Source: Candidatus Megaera polyxenophila (GTDB lineage: Bacteria > Pseudomonadota > Alphaproteobacteria > Rickettsiales > Rickettsiaceae). From it: a stretch of 64,000 nucleotides of DNA. The stretch's first letter is position 1, and every line of letters begins with the position of its first letter. The translations under genes and the position numbers were made by a program. The notes beneath the pieces are model-generated. The model did not search any database, was not told where the DNA came from, and was given only the letters and a program-made list of their open reading frames with translations. Positions 25,207 through 33,380 of this stretch are shown here, one piece after another. The DNA is taken from positions 84,260-148,259 of the forward strand of contig AP017966.1 of NCBI GenBank assembly GCA_037101405.1, in the 5' to 3' direction.

Positions 25207-25489
25207 ACAATGTAGATTTTTTTTTCAGCCAGTCACGCTCAACGCTTAACTGTCCTATTTGTTCATATAATTGTTTTATCAAATCTTGATTGTCTGGATC
25301 TTTTGTTGCCGGCTTAACTTGAAAACCACTAACTAAATTTTCTATACCTCTTTTTTTCCATGCTTGTATTTGAGTTGCATGAACCCCGTACTTACTGCTT
25401 ATTTGTGCTATTGTCATTTCAGCTTTTATTGCTTCTATAACAATTTTTGTTTTTTCCGTCGCACTATATTGCTTCGCTTTTTTAGACAT
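25190..25489 (-). CDS. IS3-family transposase OrfA
   Basis: The 99-aa DNA-binding part has a helix-turn-helix (MTIAQISSKYGVHATQIQAW) and a leucine-zipper-like tail (LIKQLYEQIGQLSVERDWLK). The A9 run near its 3' end (encoding KKK) is the likely slippage site for fusion to OrfB. Confidence 0.92.
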   Translation of the reverse strand: MSKKAKQYSATEKTKIVIEAIKAEMTIAQISSKYGVHATQIQAWKKRGIENLVSGFQVKPATKDPDNQDLIKQLYEQIGQLSVERDWLKKKSTLFGLGN

Positions 25490-25565
25490 ATAATTTCCAT
25501 TCCCTTGTTGTGAAATTATATCTCATTTTGCATTTTTAGCAGTCCAGTTTTTGGGTACCATTATA

Positions 25566-25639
25566 AACCTGCAATTTTTTCGGGAACGGATATCTTAGCA
25601 GAAGATTGGGAAGTTATAGAAGATAAAAAGGAGGTATAA
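25566..25639 (+). pseudogene. C-terminal remnant of a second DUF2829 (Tad2-like) gene
   Basis: Immediately after the insertion sequence, an open frame encodes KPAIFSGTDILAEDWEVIED plus four residues, nearly the same as the end of the intact DUF2829 protein at 4290-4517 (PASFSGTDILANDWEILED). The N-terminal two thirds have been lost. The original gene was part of recombination module B. Confidence 0.8.
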
Positions 25640-25640
25640 G

Positions 25641-25748
25641 ATTATAGCGTACGCAGTATTAATATTAGCTACTAGTATATGGATAGCAGTTTTGTATAGA
25701 AACTTTAGTAAAAAAATAGAAGAGGAGGAAATGGAAGAAAATGAGTAA
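25641..25748 (+). CDS. Possible very small membrane protein before bet
   Basis: An open frame with a GGAGG box just upstream, starting at ATT (25641), encodes about 35 residues: one hydrophobic helix (IAYAVLILATSIWIAVLY) followed by a charged tail (KKIEEEEMEENE). It overlaps the bet start. The non-standard start codon makes this uncertain, but the hydrophobic and charged layout and good RBS spacing support a gene. Confidence 0.4.
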   Translation: MIAYAVLILATSIWIAVLYRNFSKKIEEEEMEENE

Positions 25749-26622
25749 CATAACAGCAATAAATACCAGTAATGAAATTGACCAGCATATATGGTCAGCA
25801 CTAAAAAACAGCTTATATACCGGTGCAAGAGATGAAAGTATAAAAATGGTTCTTGATTATTGTAAGGCAGCAAAATTAGACCCAATGCAAAAGCCGGTAC
25901 ATATTGTTCCGATGAGTATAAAAAATGCCGTTACCGGCAAATACGAGTACAAAGACGTGGTTATGGCGGGTGTTGGTCTATATAGGATACAGGCGGCACG
26001 AAGCCAGCAATATGCAGGTGTAAGCGAGCCTGAATTCGGCGAAGATGTTACATGTAATTTAGGGGGCGCTGAGATTACTTATCCAAAATGGTGTAGGGTA
26101 ACAGTAAAAAAGCTGGTGAATAATACTATTGTTGAATTTACTGCTAAAGAATACTGGCTAGAAAATTATGCTGCTAAAAAAGATGAATTAGCACCCAATA
26201 CTATGTGGAAAAAAAGACCATATGGACAGCTTGCCAAATGTGCTGAGGCACAAGCCTTGCGTAAAGCTTTTCCTGAAATAGTCAGTCAGCATCCGACAGC
26301 TGAGGAGATGGAAGGGAAGAATTTTAACGATCTTGAAATAGAAGTTAAAAATATAATCCCAAAATCTCAAAGTATAAGTAGTAAACTTGATTCGGTTTTA
26401 TCTCATCAGGAGGGTGAGGTAAAAAGCCAAGAACCAAGTGAAACACTTTTAGAATTGCTAGAACTTGTTAAATTGCATAACGTACCAAGCGAGATAATAG
26501 AAAAATGGTGCAGTAAGGCAAATGTTGAGAGTATTGCTGACTTAGGAGAAGGAAGGCAACTAGCCTGTATAGAATACATACATAAGCAGTATAATTATTC
26601 GCAAGACATAGAGGCAGCTTAA
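25741..26622 (+). CDS. bet: Bet-type (Red beta) single-strand annealing protein
   Basis: The 293-aa protein has the Bet/RecT-superfamily core (residues about 15-200): CKAAKLDPMQKPVHIVPMS, VVMAGVGLYRIQAARS, YAGVSEPEFGEDV, PKWCRVTVKKLV and RPYGQLAKCAEAQALRKAFP. It anneals strands resected by the YqaJ exonuclease upstream. Module A has a RecT-type protein in the same role, so the two modules use different annealase families. Confidence 0.94.
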   Translation: MSNITAINTSNEIDQHIWSALKNSLYTGARDESIKMVLDYCKAAKLDPMQKPVHIVPMSIKNAVTGKYEYKDVVMAGVGLYRIQAARSQQYAGVSEPEFGEDVTCNLGGAEITYPKWCRVTVKKLVNNTIVEFTAKEYWLENYAAKKDELAPNTMWKKRPYGQLAKCAEAQALRKAFPEIVSQHPTAEEMEGKNFNDLEIEVKNIIPKSQSISSKLDSVLSHQEGEVKSQEPSETLLELLELVKLHNVPSEIIEKWCSKANVESIADLGEGRQLACIEYIHKQYNYSQDIEAA

Positions 26623-27045
26623 AATATTTCGTAATTTCATGAATTTTCTTAAAGCCAACCAATTCAGAGTCATTATTTTAATCACTTGAACTAAGGGTAA
26701 CTATTCAAATTTTTGTTGAATGGCGTATTGCGTATTATCATGAATTCCAGATTATTTCTTAATTAGAATTTGATCTAATTTGAAAATCAAAGTTACAATA
26801 AACATTCGCAAAATTTTGTGATACGCAATAGGCAAACTAACTTTGCTTGCTTTTCAATTATTCTATAAATTTTGATATACAAAGATTTGAGACTGTTATA
26901 TTAAAAAATTGATTATCGTTTCAAAAAAGTAAGAAATTTATTTAATGCTTGTTCCTTTATAGGAATAAAATTATCCCTTGAGTTGCAGTAAAATATTCCT
27001 ATAATCGGGCTTTTTATTACCTACGATGCTAATCCTCTATCGCTA
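26623..27045. other. Intergenic region with a 10-bp inverted repeat
   Basis: No gene is seen in these 423 AT-rich bases. TATTGCGTAT (26726-26735) and ATACGCAATA (26821-26830) form a perfect inverted repeat enclosing about 105 bp, the size range of short palindromic repeat elements found in Rickettsia, but the interior does not fold convincingly by eye. Confidence 0.35.
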
Positions 27046-27279
27046 ATGGATCGATCTTTAATCAAAAAGATAATGACATCTATGGTAGCTATAGGTAAAG
27101 TAGAGTACAGGATGCACGATAAGTTTATAGGTCTTTATAGGGATGGAATTTTATTTGCTAAAATACATGCAGAAAAGTTATATCTTGTAAATAACGGCGT
27201 ATTAGTTAAAGTTGATCATTCTTTAGATAAAGAAGCTTTTAACACTGAGTTACAAAAGGCTTATGATGACATTTTATAG
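27046..27279 (+). CDS. Small TfoX-N-like protein
   Basis: The 77-aa protein has VEYRMHDKFIGLYRDGILFA then KIHAEKLYLVNNGVLVKVD, the TfoX N-terminal pattern; it is about 60% similar by eye to 19561-19797. It is a stand-alone domain without the TfoX C-terminal half. It lies upstream of the 57-aa/ProQ-Rpn gene pair. Function unknown. Confidence 0.68.
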   Translation: MDRSLIKKIMTSMVAIGKVEYRMHDKFIGLYRDGILFAKIHAEKLYLVNNGVLVKVDHSLDKEAFNTELQKAYDDIL

Positions 27280-27329
27280 TTGAACAGCTTGTTATAACTG
27301 GTCTTTTATCATATATTTTATTATTGAAA

Positions 27330-27503
27330 ATGAATAAAGAAATCTCCACGTTACCTAAAAATATTATTTTAAACTGGTTATATTCTGCTGATATGCATGT
27401 CTCATTGGAGAAACTAGGAAAATGGCTTGAACAAACTACTCAAGGGAAGTACAAGATTGTTAATACCGAAGAACATAACAATACTTATCGTGACTGTGCA
27501 TGA
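27330..27503 (+). CDS. 57-aa protein coupled to the ProQ-Rpn gene
   Basis: This short ORF encodes MNKEISTLPKNIILNWLYSA and then MHVSLEKLGKWLEQTTQGKY, a small helical protein. Its stop overlaps the next start codon (ATGA at 27500-27503), the usual sign of translational coupling. It could be a partner or regulator of the downstream nuclease fusion. No family is recognised. Confidence 0.5.
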   Translation: MNKEISTLPKNIILNWLYSADMHVSLEKLGKWLEQTTQGKYKIVNTEEHNNTYRDCA

Positions 27504-28810
27504 CGGATAAACCCAAACTACCGAAGTTAAGGAATAATACCATATCTAATAATTTGCAGATCCAAAAGAAAGATTATGCTACTGTGCTAAGATACCTGCA
27601 AACACATTATTCTAAATCTTTTCCAAGTAACTCTCCTCCTTTGCCACTTGCTATTGGTATTCATAAAGAGTTATTTGCTATTCCAAACTTACCTTTTTCA
27701 CGGATAGAAATCAGAAGGTTCTTAGCGAGATATACCTGTTTAAAAGAGTACCGTAATAATCTGATAGTTGGTAATGATCGAGTTAATCTTGCAGGACAAC
27801 CAACAGGAAAAGTAACGGAAGAAGAAATAAATAAAGCAAAAAGCACCCCAGCAGAACAGGAAAAGGTCAACAAAACAAATCATGATATTCTTATTAAAAA
27901 AGCTATGGAAAATCCCAGTTTAGCTCGGGAGTTTCTAGAAGAATATTTACCTGAAGAATATAAACAGCTAGTTGACTTAACTACCCTTAAACCTGAAAAA
28001 GAAACGTATGTTGAGGAATCACTAAGAACAAAACTTAGCGATATGGTATTTTCGGTGCAAATGCACAATAAAGCCGAAGATAAAAAATATGATGCTTTTA
28101 TATACACGCTTATAGAACACCAGTCTTACTCTGATTATTGGATAGCATTAAGACTACTTAAATATTCCTTATTATTACTTGAGAGGCACGCTATCAAAAG
28201 AAATAAATTACCAGTTATTCTACCTATAGTCATATATAACGGTAAAAAGAAATACTCTGCACCGAGGAATATATTTGAGTTATTTACTTATCCTGATATA
28301 GCAAGAAAAACTATAGAAGAAGATTATCGTCTTATCGATCTTCAGGCAATATCGGATAATGAGATGGATTACGAAAAACACTTAAGTTTTTTACTTTATA
28401 CGATGAAACATATTCATGAGCGGGATACCATCCTTATGCTTAAAGAAGCGATAAGACGTTGTAGTAAAGCTATTATTATTGACAAGGAACAAAACTATGT
28501 TCTCACTAAGCTGATTTTATGGTATACTGATTCCAAAGTTCCTGAAGAGAAAAAACAACTATTGGAACAAATAATTATAGATAATTTACCTAAAGAAGAG
28601 GCAAATAATATTATGAGAACTATAGCAGATTCATACATTGAAGAAGGCTTTAACAAGGGTATCTTACAAGGTATTGAGAAAGGTATTGAGAAAGGTATTG
28701 AGAAAGGCAAAGCTGAATTAATTAAAATGATGCTTAACCAAGGTAATCCGGTTGATAAGATTGCTAAAATCACTGGCTTATCGGTTAGTGATATCCAAAA
28801 ACTTATTTAA
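27500..28810 (+). CDS. ProQ/FinO RNA-binding domain fused to an Rpn-type nuclease
   Basis: The 436-aa protein starts with a ProQ/FinO domain (about residues 22-112): VLRYLQTHYSKSF, PLPLAIGIHKELF, IRRFLARYTCLKEY and NDRVNLAGQPTGKVTEEE match the FinO fold blocks. From about residue 122 it is an Rpn/YhgA-like PD-(D/E)XK protein: ENPSLAREFLEEYLPEEY, LRTKLSDMVFSVQM, YDAFIYTLIEHQS and a C-terminal tail with GIEKGIEKGIEKG repeats. Rpn proteins are DNA nucleases that promote RecA-independent recombination. FinO regulates F transfer. The combination suggests an RNA- or transfer-linked nuclease. Confidence 0.85.
   Translation: MTDKPKLPKLRNNTISNNLQIQKKDYATVLRYLQTHYSKSFPSNSPPLPLAIGIHKELFAIPNLPFSRIEIRRFLARYTCLKEYRNNLIVGNDRVNLAGQPTGKVTEEEINKAKSTPAEQEKVNKTNHDILIKKAMENPSLAREFLEEYLPEEYKQLVDLTTLKPEKETYVEESLRTKLSDMVFSVQMHNKAEDKKYDAFIYTLIEHQSYSDYWIALRLLKYSLLLLERHAIKRNKLPVILPIVIYNGKKKYSAPRNIFELFTYPDIARKTIEEDYRLIDLQAISDNEMDYEKHLSFLLYTMKHIHERDTILMLKEAIRRCSKAIIIDKEQNYVLTKLILWYTDSKVPEEKKQLLEQIIIDNLPKEEANNIMRTIADSYIEEGFNKGILQGIEKGIEKGIEKGKAELIKMMLNQGNPVDKIAKITGLSVSDIQKLI
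28670..28705 (+). repeat. Three tandem 12-bp repeats inside the ProQ-Rpn gene
   Basis: GGTATTGAGAAA occurs three times in a row, encoding G-I-E-K units. The unit is a multiple of three, so slippage changes length without breaking the frame. Similar (G-I-E-K)n tails are common in Rpn-type proteins. Confidence 0.9.
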
Positions 28811-28837
28811 GTATTAACATTTTTTATTAAAAATACT

Positions 28838-29554
28838 ATGAAATACAATAATTATAGCTTTACGAAAGAAGCAAACAGTTATTACGATGAAGGCTTAAGA
28901 GTATATATGCTTTCCATTTATCAGAATATGTCCCTAGCACTTGGTATTTCGGCACTGGTCGCTTATATAGTAGGTAATAGTGCTCCAGTCGCAATGGTGA
29001 TATTTACTACCCCTCTTGTATATGTTGTGATGTTTGCGCCGCTTATTCATATTTTTTTCTTTGGTCGTAAGTTGATGAGCATGAATAAGCAGCAGGCTAT
29101 GTTACACCTTGGTATATTTGCCATTCTTAACGGATTATCGCTCGGTTCTATATTTCTGATATATACGACCGCAAGTATTGCTAAAACATTTTTTGTTACA
29201 GCGTCTACTTTTGGAGTAATGAGTCTATATGGCTATACTACAAAAAAGGATTTAACTGCTGCTGGTTCATTTGTTTATATGGGGTTAATAGGTTTAATTA
29301 TTGCTAGTCTGATTAATATATTCTTACGTTCTGCGGCACTTGATTTTGCAGTTTCTTTTATAGGAGTGGGCATATTCACTATACTTACCGCTTATGATAC
29401 TCAGAAACTTAAATCAATTTATTATTCCATGAACGGAACTACAGCAAGAGCAGGTAGTATAGCAGTATACGGAGCACTTACTTTGTATCTTGATTTTATC
29501 AACTTATTTACTATGCTACTGCATTTTTTTGGAATCAGGAGAAGTGATGACTGA
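28838..29554 (+). CDS. Bax inhibitor-1 family membrane protein
   Basis: This 238-aa protein has seven predicted membrane helices and the BI-1/YccA signatures: YQNMSLALGISALVAYIVG, GIFAILNGLSLGSIFLIYT, FGVMSLYGYTTKKDL and the C-terminal TAYDTQKLKSIYY, then ALTLYLDFINLFTMLLHFFG. BI-1 proteins are ion-leak channels linked to stress resistance. They are common on bacterial chromosomes; a copy beside plasmid genes may influence host-cell death or simply membrane stress. The function here is an inference. Confidence 0.93.
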   Translation: MKYNNYSFTKEANSYYDEGLRVYMLSIYQNMSLALGISALVAYIVGNSAPVAMVIFTTPLVYVVMFAPLIHIFFFGRKLMSMNKQQAMLHLGIFAILNGLSLGSIFLIYTTASIAKTFFVTASTFGVMSLYGYTTKKDLTAAGSFVYMGLIGLIIASLINIFLRSAALDFAVSFIGVGIFTILTAYDTQKLKSIYYSMNGTTARAGSIAVYGALTLYLDFINLFTMLLHFFGIRRSDD

Positions 29555-29624
29555 TTAGTAATGTTTATAAAAGATGAACTATAATTGAATTTTAGAACTA
29601 ATAATTAAATAAAAATAGACCATT

Positions 29625-29900
29625 ATGCATAAGCAAGAATTTATCGACCATATCGCAAATCAACATGGGTGCACAAAAAAGGAAGCTGAAAAGACTATTG
29701 ATACATTTACCTCTTCAGTAATTGATGCTATGGAGCAAGGTAAGGAAATATCCCTCGTTGGCTTCGGTAATTTTGGTATTAGTAAAATAGCAGCAAGGAG
29801 GGGGCATAATCCAAGAACGGGATTAGCTTTGGATATTCCAGCATATAATAAACCTAGGTTTAAAGTAGGGAAGAAGCTAAAGGATGTATGTAATAAATAA
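29625..29900 (+). CDS. hup: HU-family DNA-binding protein
   Basis: The 91-aa HU/IHF-type protein has [20 protein letters not shown], then [20 protein letters not shown], and the DNA-arm motif [20 protein letters not shown]. It bends and compacts DNA. It is preceded by the BI-1 gene and followed 23 nt later by a cold-shock gene. Plasmid-borne HU proteins often assist replication or silencing. Confidence 0.95.
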   Translation: MHKQEFIDHIANQHGCTKKEAEKTIDTFTSSVIDAMEQGKEISLVGFGNFGISKIAARRGHNPRTGLALDIPAYNKPRFKVGKKLKDVCNK

Positions 29901-29923
29901 AGTTTAATAAGGTACATAATATT

Positions 29924-30127
29924 ATGCAAACAGGGGTTGTTAAATGGTTCAATTCTACAAAAGGCTACGGTTTTATAGAACCTAGCGATAAATCAAGAGA
30001 CATATTTTTTCATTTCTCAGCTTTAGAGCAAGCTGGTATCAAAAGCGTTAATGAAGGCCAGAAAGTCAGTTTTGAAACTGTAACACAAAAAGGTAAGTTA
30101 TCGGCTACTAATATTAAATTGATATAA
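29924..30127 (+). CDS. Cold-shock family nucleic-acid-binding protein
   Basis: This 67-aa CspA-like OB-fold protein has [14 protein letters not shown] with RNP1 (KGYGFI) and RNP2 (DIFFHFSAL), then EGQKVSFE. It binds single-stranded nucleic acid and acts as an RNA chaperone. It probably shares a transcript with the HU gene. Confidence 0.96.
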   Translation: MQTGVVKWFNSTKGYGFIEPSDKSRDIFFHFSALEQAGIKSVNEGQKVSFETVTQKGKLSATNIKLI

Positions 30128-30189
30128 TGGATGTTCAAAAGCTATTCTAAATAAGTTAATCTAACAGATGAGAGACATGGGGAATAAAA

Positions 30190-30660
30190 ATGCAATTTAA
30201 TTACGCAAAATACTTATTCGTACTGGTATTTCTTCTTGGAGGATTTTTTATATATAAAATCTTTTTTTCAAATAATACTGTAGATGACCACGGACATTTA
30301 CATCATCAAGCTCATGTAGCTTTACACAATGAAGAATATGACCAAGTTATATATCTATGTGATAAAGCAATAGCAGCAGACCCTTCTTCTCCTGCTGCTT
30401 ACCAAATGTATATAAAAAAGGCAAAGGCATTAAATAGGATGGAACGTTATAGAGAGGCTCTTGATAGTGCAAACCTAGCTATTGCAATTGATCCTAAGAA
30501 TGAAGAAGGATATTCAGTAAAAGTTGAACCTTTATTTCATTTGGGAAGAGAGGAAGAATTAACGGCAGTTTTAGAAGAAATAATAGCAATAAATCCTCAT
30601 AGTCCGCTCAAGGCATTTTTGAATTGCTTAAGAAAAGATCGTGATAAGGCTCAATACTAA
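30190..30660 (+). CDS. Membrane-anchored TPR protein
   Basis: The 156-aa protein has one N-terminal membrane helix (about residues 7-26) and then two to three TPR repeats (YDQVIYLCDKAIAADPSSPA, YREALDSANLAIAIDPKNEE, REEELTAVLEEIIAINPHSP). TPRs mediate protein-protein contacts; the partner is unknown. It is followed by two closely spaced genes ending in a 3'-5' exonuclease. Confidence 0.85.
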   Translation: MQFNYAKYLFVLVFLLGGFFIYKIFFSNNTVDDHGHLHHQAHVALHNEEYDQVIYLCDKAIAADPSSPAAYQMYIKKAKALNRMERYREALDSANLAIAIDPKNEEGYSVKVEPLFHLGREEELTAVLEEIIAINPHSPLKAFLNCLRKDRDKAQY

Positions 30661-30674
30661 AAGAATATAATAAA

Positions 30675-30962
30675 ATGCAAAAAAAGAAATTCAATAAAGC
30701 CCCTAAAGTTTCCAAGTTTGATACTAACGAATTATCAAATATGGTTTTTGACAGTATTTTTGATATGGAACATAGTACAACAAAAGAAACTGTAAGTCAG
30801 ATGGTTTCATCTACTATGACTACAGCTATTGAATTGTTAAAAATAGTTATTGAAAATAAAGTACGTAATGCAGAACAGATGATTGACGAAGATATATATA
30901 ATATTTACAAAAAGTCTTTTTCAGCGATCATAAAAGCTACTTCTATGGCAGATGATGAATAA
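30675..30962 (+). CDS. Conserved unknown small protein
   Basis: This helical 95-aa protein has no recognised family. It begins KKKFNKAPKVSKFDTNELSN and has long amphipathic helices after it. It lies 14 nt after the TPR gene and 15 nt before the exonuclease gene, so it is probably in one operon with both. Confidence 0.6.
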   Translation: MQKKKFNKAPKVSKFDTNELSNMVFDSIFDMEHSTTKETVSQMVSSTMTTAIELLKIVIENKVRNAEQMIDEDIYNIYKKSFSAIIKATSMADDE

Positions 30963-30977
30963 TCTTTGGTATAAATT

Positions 30978-31937
30978 ATGTTAAATAAGATACTGGAGGA
31001 TATAGCTGAACAACTTCGTCAAAGTGGTCAATATCGTATTATTAATAAATATTACAAACCAGAAGGATATAACACGGATAGTTCTACCGATAAAAAATTG
31101 ATAGGAGTATTTTTAGATACAGAAACTACCGGATTATCTTGTGTTACAGACAGGATAATTGAATTAGGAATGGTAAAGTTTGAATATACCGAAGACGGTC
31201 GTATTTTTCGGTTATTGGATGAATTCAATAGGTATCAAGACCCAGGTATGCCAATTCCAGAAGCAATTACTAAACTAACTGGCATTACTGATGATATGGT
31301 AAAAGGTCATCAGATAAACGTAGAAGAGGTAGATTCTTATTTGAAAGATGTAGATATAATCATTGCTCATAATGCTCAGTTTGACAGAGCTTTTTTTGAG
31401 ATAATCTTTCCTACTATTACACCTAAGCCTTGGGGTTGCTCGATGTATGATATAGATTGGAAGAATGAAGGGATATCAAGTCATAAACTGGAATATATTG
31501 CTTATAAATATAATTTCTTTTTTGAAGGGCACAGAGCAATAACTGACTGTTTAGCTGGGGTACATATTTTATCTCAAGAATCACTAATTTCAAAACAACC
31601 AGTTTTAAAGCAATTACTTGAGAGTGCTTTAGCTATAAGATTTAGATTATGGGCAACTAATGCTCCTTATGAAAGTAAAGACCTATTAAAGATGCGTGGT
31701 TATAGATGGAGCATGAATCAAAACGATAAACAAAGGGCTTGGTCTATTGAACTTAAGGAAGATCAAATTGAAGAAGAAATTAATTACTTACGCTCTGAAA
31801 TCTATGGAAGCTCTATAAATATACCCATAGAAGTATTTGATGCTTATAGTAGATTTTCCAATCACTACGGGAATTTAGAAAATGGAGCAAAATATCAAGA
31901 TAAGATAGAAATGGTAAAAATGTTGTGTTTAAAATAG
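30978..31937 (+). CDS. DnaQ-like 3'-5' exonuclease
   Basis: This 319-aa protein has a DEDDh exonuclease domain at about residues 40-195: Exo I GVFLDTETTGL, Exo II IIAHNAQFDRAF and Exo III GHRAITDCLAG. It is similar to the proofreading subunit of DNA polymerase III but has an extra C-terminal 120 residues with KMRGYRWSMNQNDKQRAWSI. Related exonucleases occur on other rickettsial mobile elements. Likely substrates are single-stranded DNA ends. Confidence 0.9.
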   Translation: MLNKILEDIAEQLRQSGQYRIINKYYKPEGYNTDSSTDKKLIGVFLDTETTGLSCVTDRIIELGMVKFEYTEDGRIFRLLDEFNRYQDPGMPIPEAITKLTGITDDMVKGHQINVEEVDSYLKDVDIIIAHNAQFDRAFFEIIFPTITPKPWGCSMYDIDWKNEGISSHKLEYIAYKYNFFFEGHRAITDCLAGVHILSQESLISKQPVLKQLLESALAIRFRLWATNAPYESKDLLKMRGYRWSMNQNDKQRAWSIELKEDQIEEEINYLRSEIYGSSINIPIEVFDAYSRFSNHYGNLENGAKYQDKIEMVKMLCLK

Positions 31938-32072
31938 CAATAAGTAATTAAAATAATGAAATTATGCAACTTAAAAGGTATTTTATCTTTTGATAGGGCT
32001 AAATTATAGTTGCAGGGCTTCTAATATTAATATTGAATAAAACTAGAGTTAAGGAAATATAAATAATCTTAA

Positions 32073-33380
32073 ATGCAAGCAGTAGAGAATCAGCAAAGCC
32101 TTACAAGAGAACAAAAAGAAGCTGTAGGATTACTATCTATAGGCACGTTCCTCGAGTATTTCGACCTTATGTTATATGTTCATATGGCAGTATTGCTTAA
32201 CGAGTTATTTTTTCCGAAAACTGATCCTTTTACTGCATCTTTATTATCAGCTTTTTCTTTTTGTTCCATCTTTGTTTTTAGACCCTTCGGGGCTTTAATA
32301 TTTGGCTATATTGGTGATAATGTAGGCCGCAAGGCTACGGTTGTAATAACCACTTTTCTGATGTCTATATCATGCGTAGTAATGGCTACTTTACCTACTT
32401 ATGCTCAAGTAGGTATAACCGCATCTTGGGTTGTTACTATTTGTCGGATGATTCAAGGCATGTCTTCTATGGGAGAGATAGTAGGAGCGGAAATATATCT
32501 AACCGAGGTTGTAAAACCGCCACAACAATATCCAGTTGTAATGATGATCGCTGTTGCTTCTATTCTAGGAGGCGTATTTGCTTTAGCGCTGGCTTCTCTT
32601 TTTACGAGTTACGGATTCAATTGGCGATATGCTTTTTGGGTAGGTACTGTAATAGCTTTAGTAGGCGCAATAGCAAGAACTACATTAAAAGAAACTGTAG
32701 ATTTTGCCGATGCTAAACGTAGAATGGAAATCACTTTAGAAAAAGATTTAACAAACGAAATACTAAAGAACAATTATCTTTACCAGGAGAAGGGCAATAA
32801 AATAACTTTGCTATCTTTATTTTTTATCCAATGCGGATGGCCAGTGTGTTTTTACTTTACATATATTTATTGTGGTAATTTTTTAAAACAGAACTTAGGA
32901 TTCACGGCTGATGAGGTGATACATCAGAACTTTATTATTTCGATCATTGCATTAATTGGTTACATTATCATAACCTGGTTATCTTGTAGGATACATCCTC
33001 TAAAAATATTACAGTTTAAGTTATGGGTATTTTTTCCATTTGCACTAATTACCCCATATTTATTAGATAATATAGATAATCATATACAATTATTTTGTAT
33101 TCAAGCATTCTTTGTACTCTTTGTTCTCAGTACTAATCCTGCTACGCCGGTTTTTTATACTCATATTCCTATTTTTAAGCGCTTCACTTTCGGGAGTTTT
33201 ATATATGCCCTATCAAGAGCTATAATGCATATAACAACCTCTTTTGGACTTGTTTATCTAGAGAAATATTTTGGTCACTGGGGTATTGCAATCCTGATGA
33301 TACCTATGAGTATAGCATTTGGTTTTGGGTTGTTTCATTTTAAGAAATTAGAGATAACAGCGGGGAGGTATGATCATTAA
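32073..33380 (+). CDS. MFS transporter, ProP-like
   Basis: This 435-aa protein has twelve membrane helices and belongs to the metabolite/H+ symporter branch of MFS: EYFDLMLYVHMAVLLNELFF, motif A GYIGDNVGRKA and MGEIVGAEIYLTE in helices 4-5. ProP-type permeases take up osmolytes or metabolites and are highly expanded in Rickettsia. The last 41 nt overlap the 3' end of the SpoT-like gene on the other strand. Confidence 0.93.
   Translation: MQAVENQQSLTREQKEAVGLLSIGTFLEYFDLMLYVHMAVLLNELFFPKTDPFTASLLSAFSFCSIFVFRPFGALIFGYIGDNVGRKATVVITTFLMSISCVVMATLPTYAQVGITASWVVTICRMIQGMSSMGEIVGAEIYLTEVVKPPQQYPVVMMIAVASILGGVFALALASLFTSYGFNWRYAFWVGTVIALVGAIARTTLKETVDFADAKRRMEITLEKDLTNEILKNNYLYQEKGNKITLLSLFFIQCGWPVCFYFTYIYCGNFLKQNLGFTADEVIHQNFIISIIALIGYIIITWLSCRIHPLKILQFKLWVFFPFALITPYLLDNIDNHIQLFCIQAFFVLFVLSTNPATPVFYTHIPIFKRFTFGSFIYALSRAIMHITTSFGLVYLEKYFGHWGIAILMIPMSIAFGFGLFHFKKLEITAGRYDH

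Larger units (their letters stand above)
24300..25565 (-). mobile_element. IS3-family insertion sequence, 1266 bp, copy 1
   Basis: The ends are TAAGGTGGCCC and TATAATGGTACCC (imperfect inverted repeats). Three more copies are at 36749-38014, 41167-42432 and 42576-43841. The flanks here (att, aac) do not match, and the genes on both sides are truncated, so an adjacent deletion has taken place. Confidence 0.93.

Noticed and set aside
28670..28705. A possible CRISPR or VNTR array
   Set aside because: It is three 12-bp coding repeats in the Rpn tail; no repeat-spacer pattern occurs anywhere in the window.
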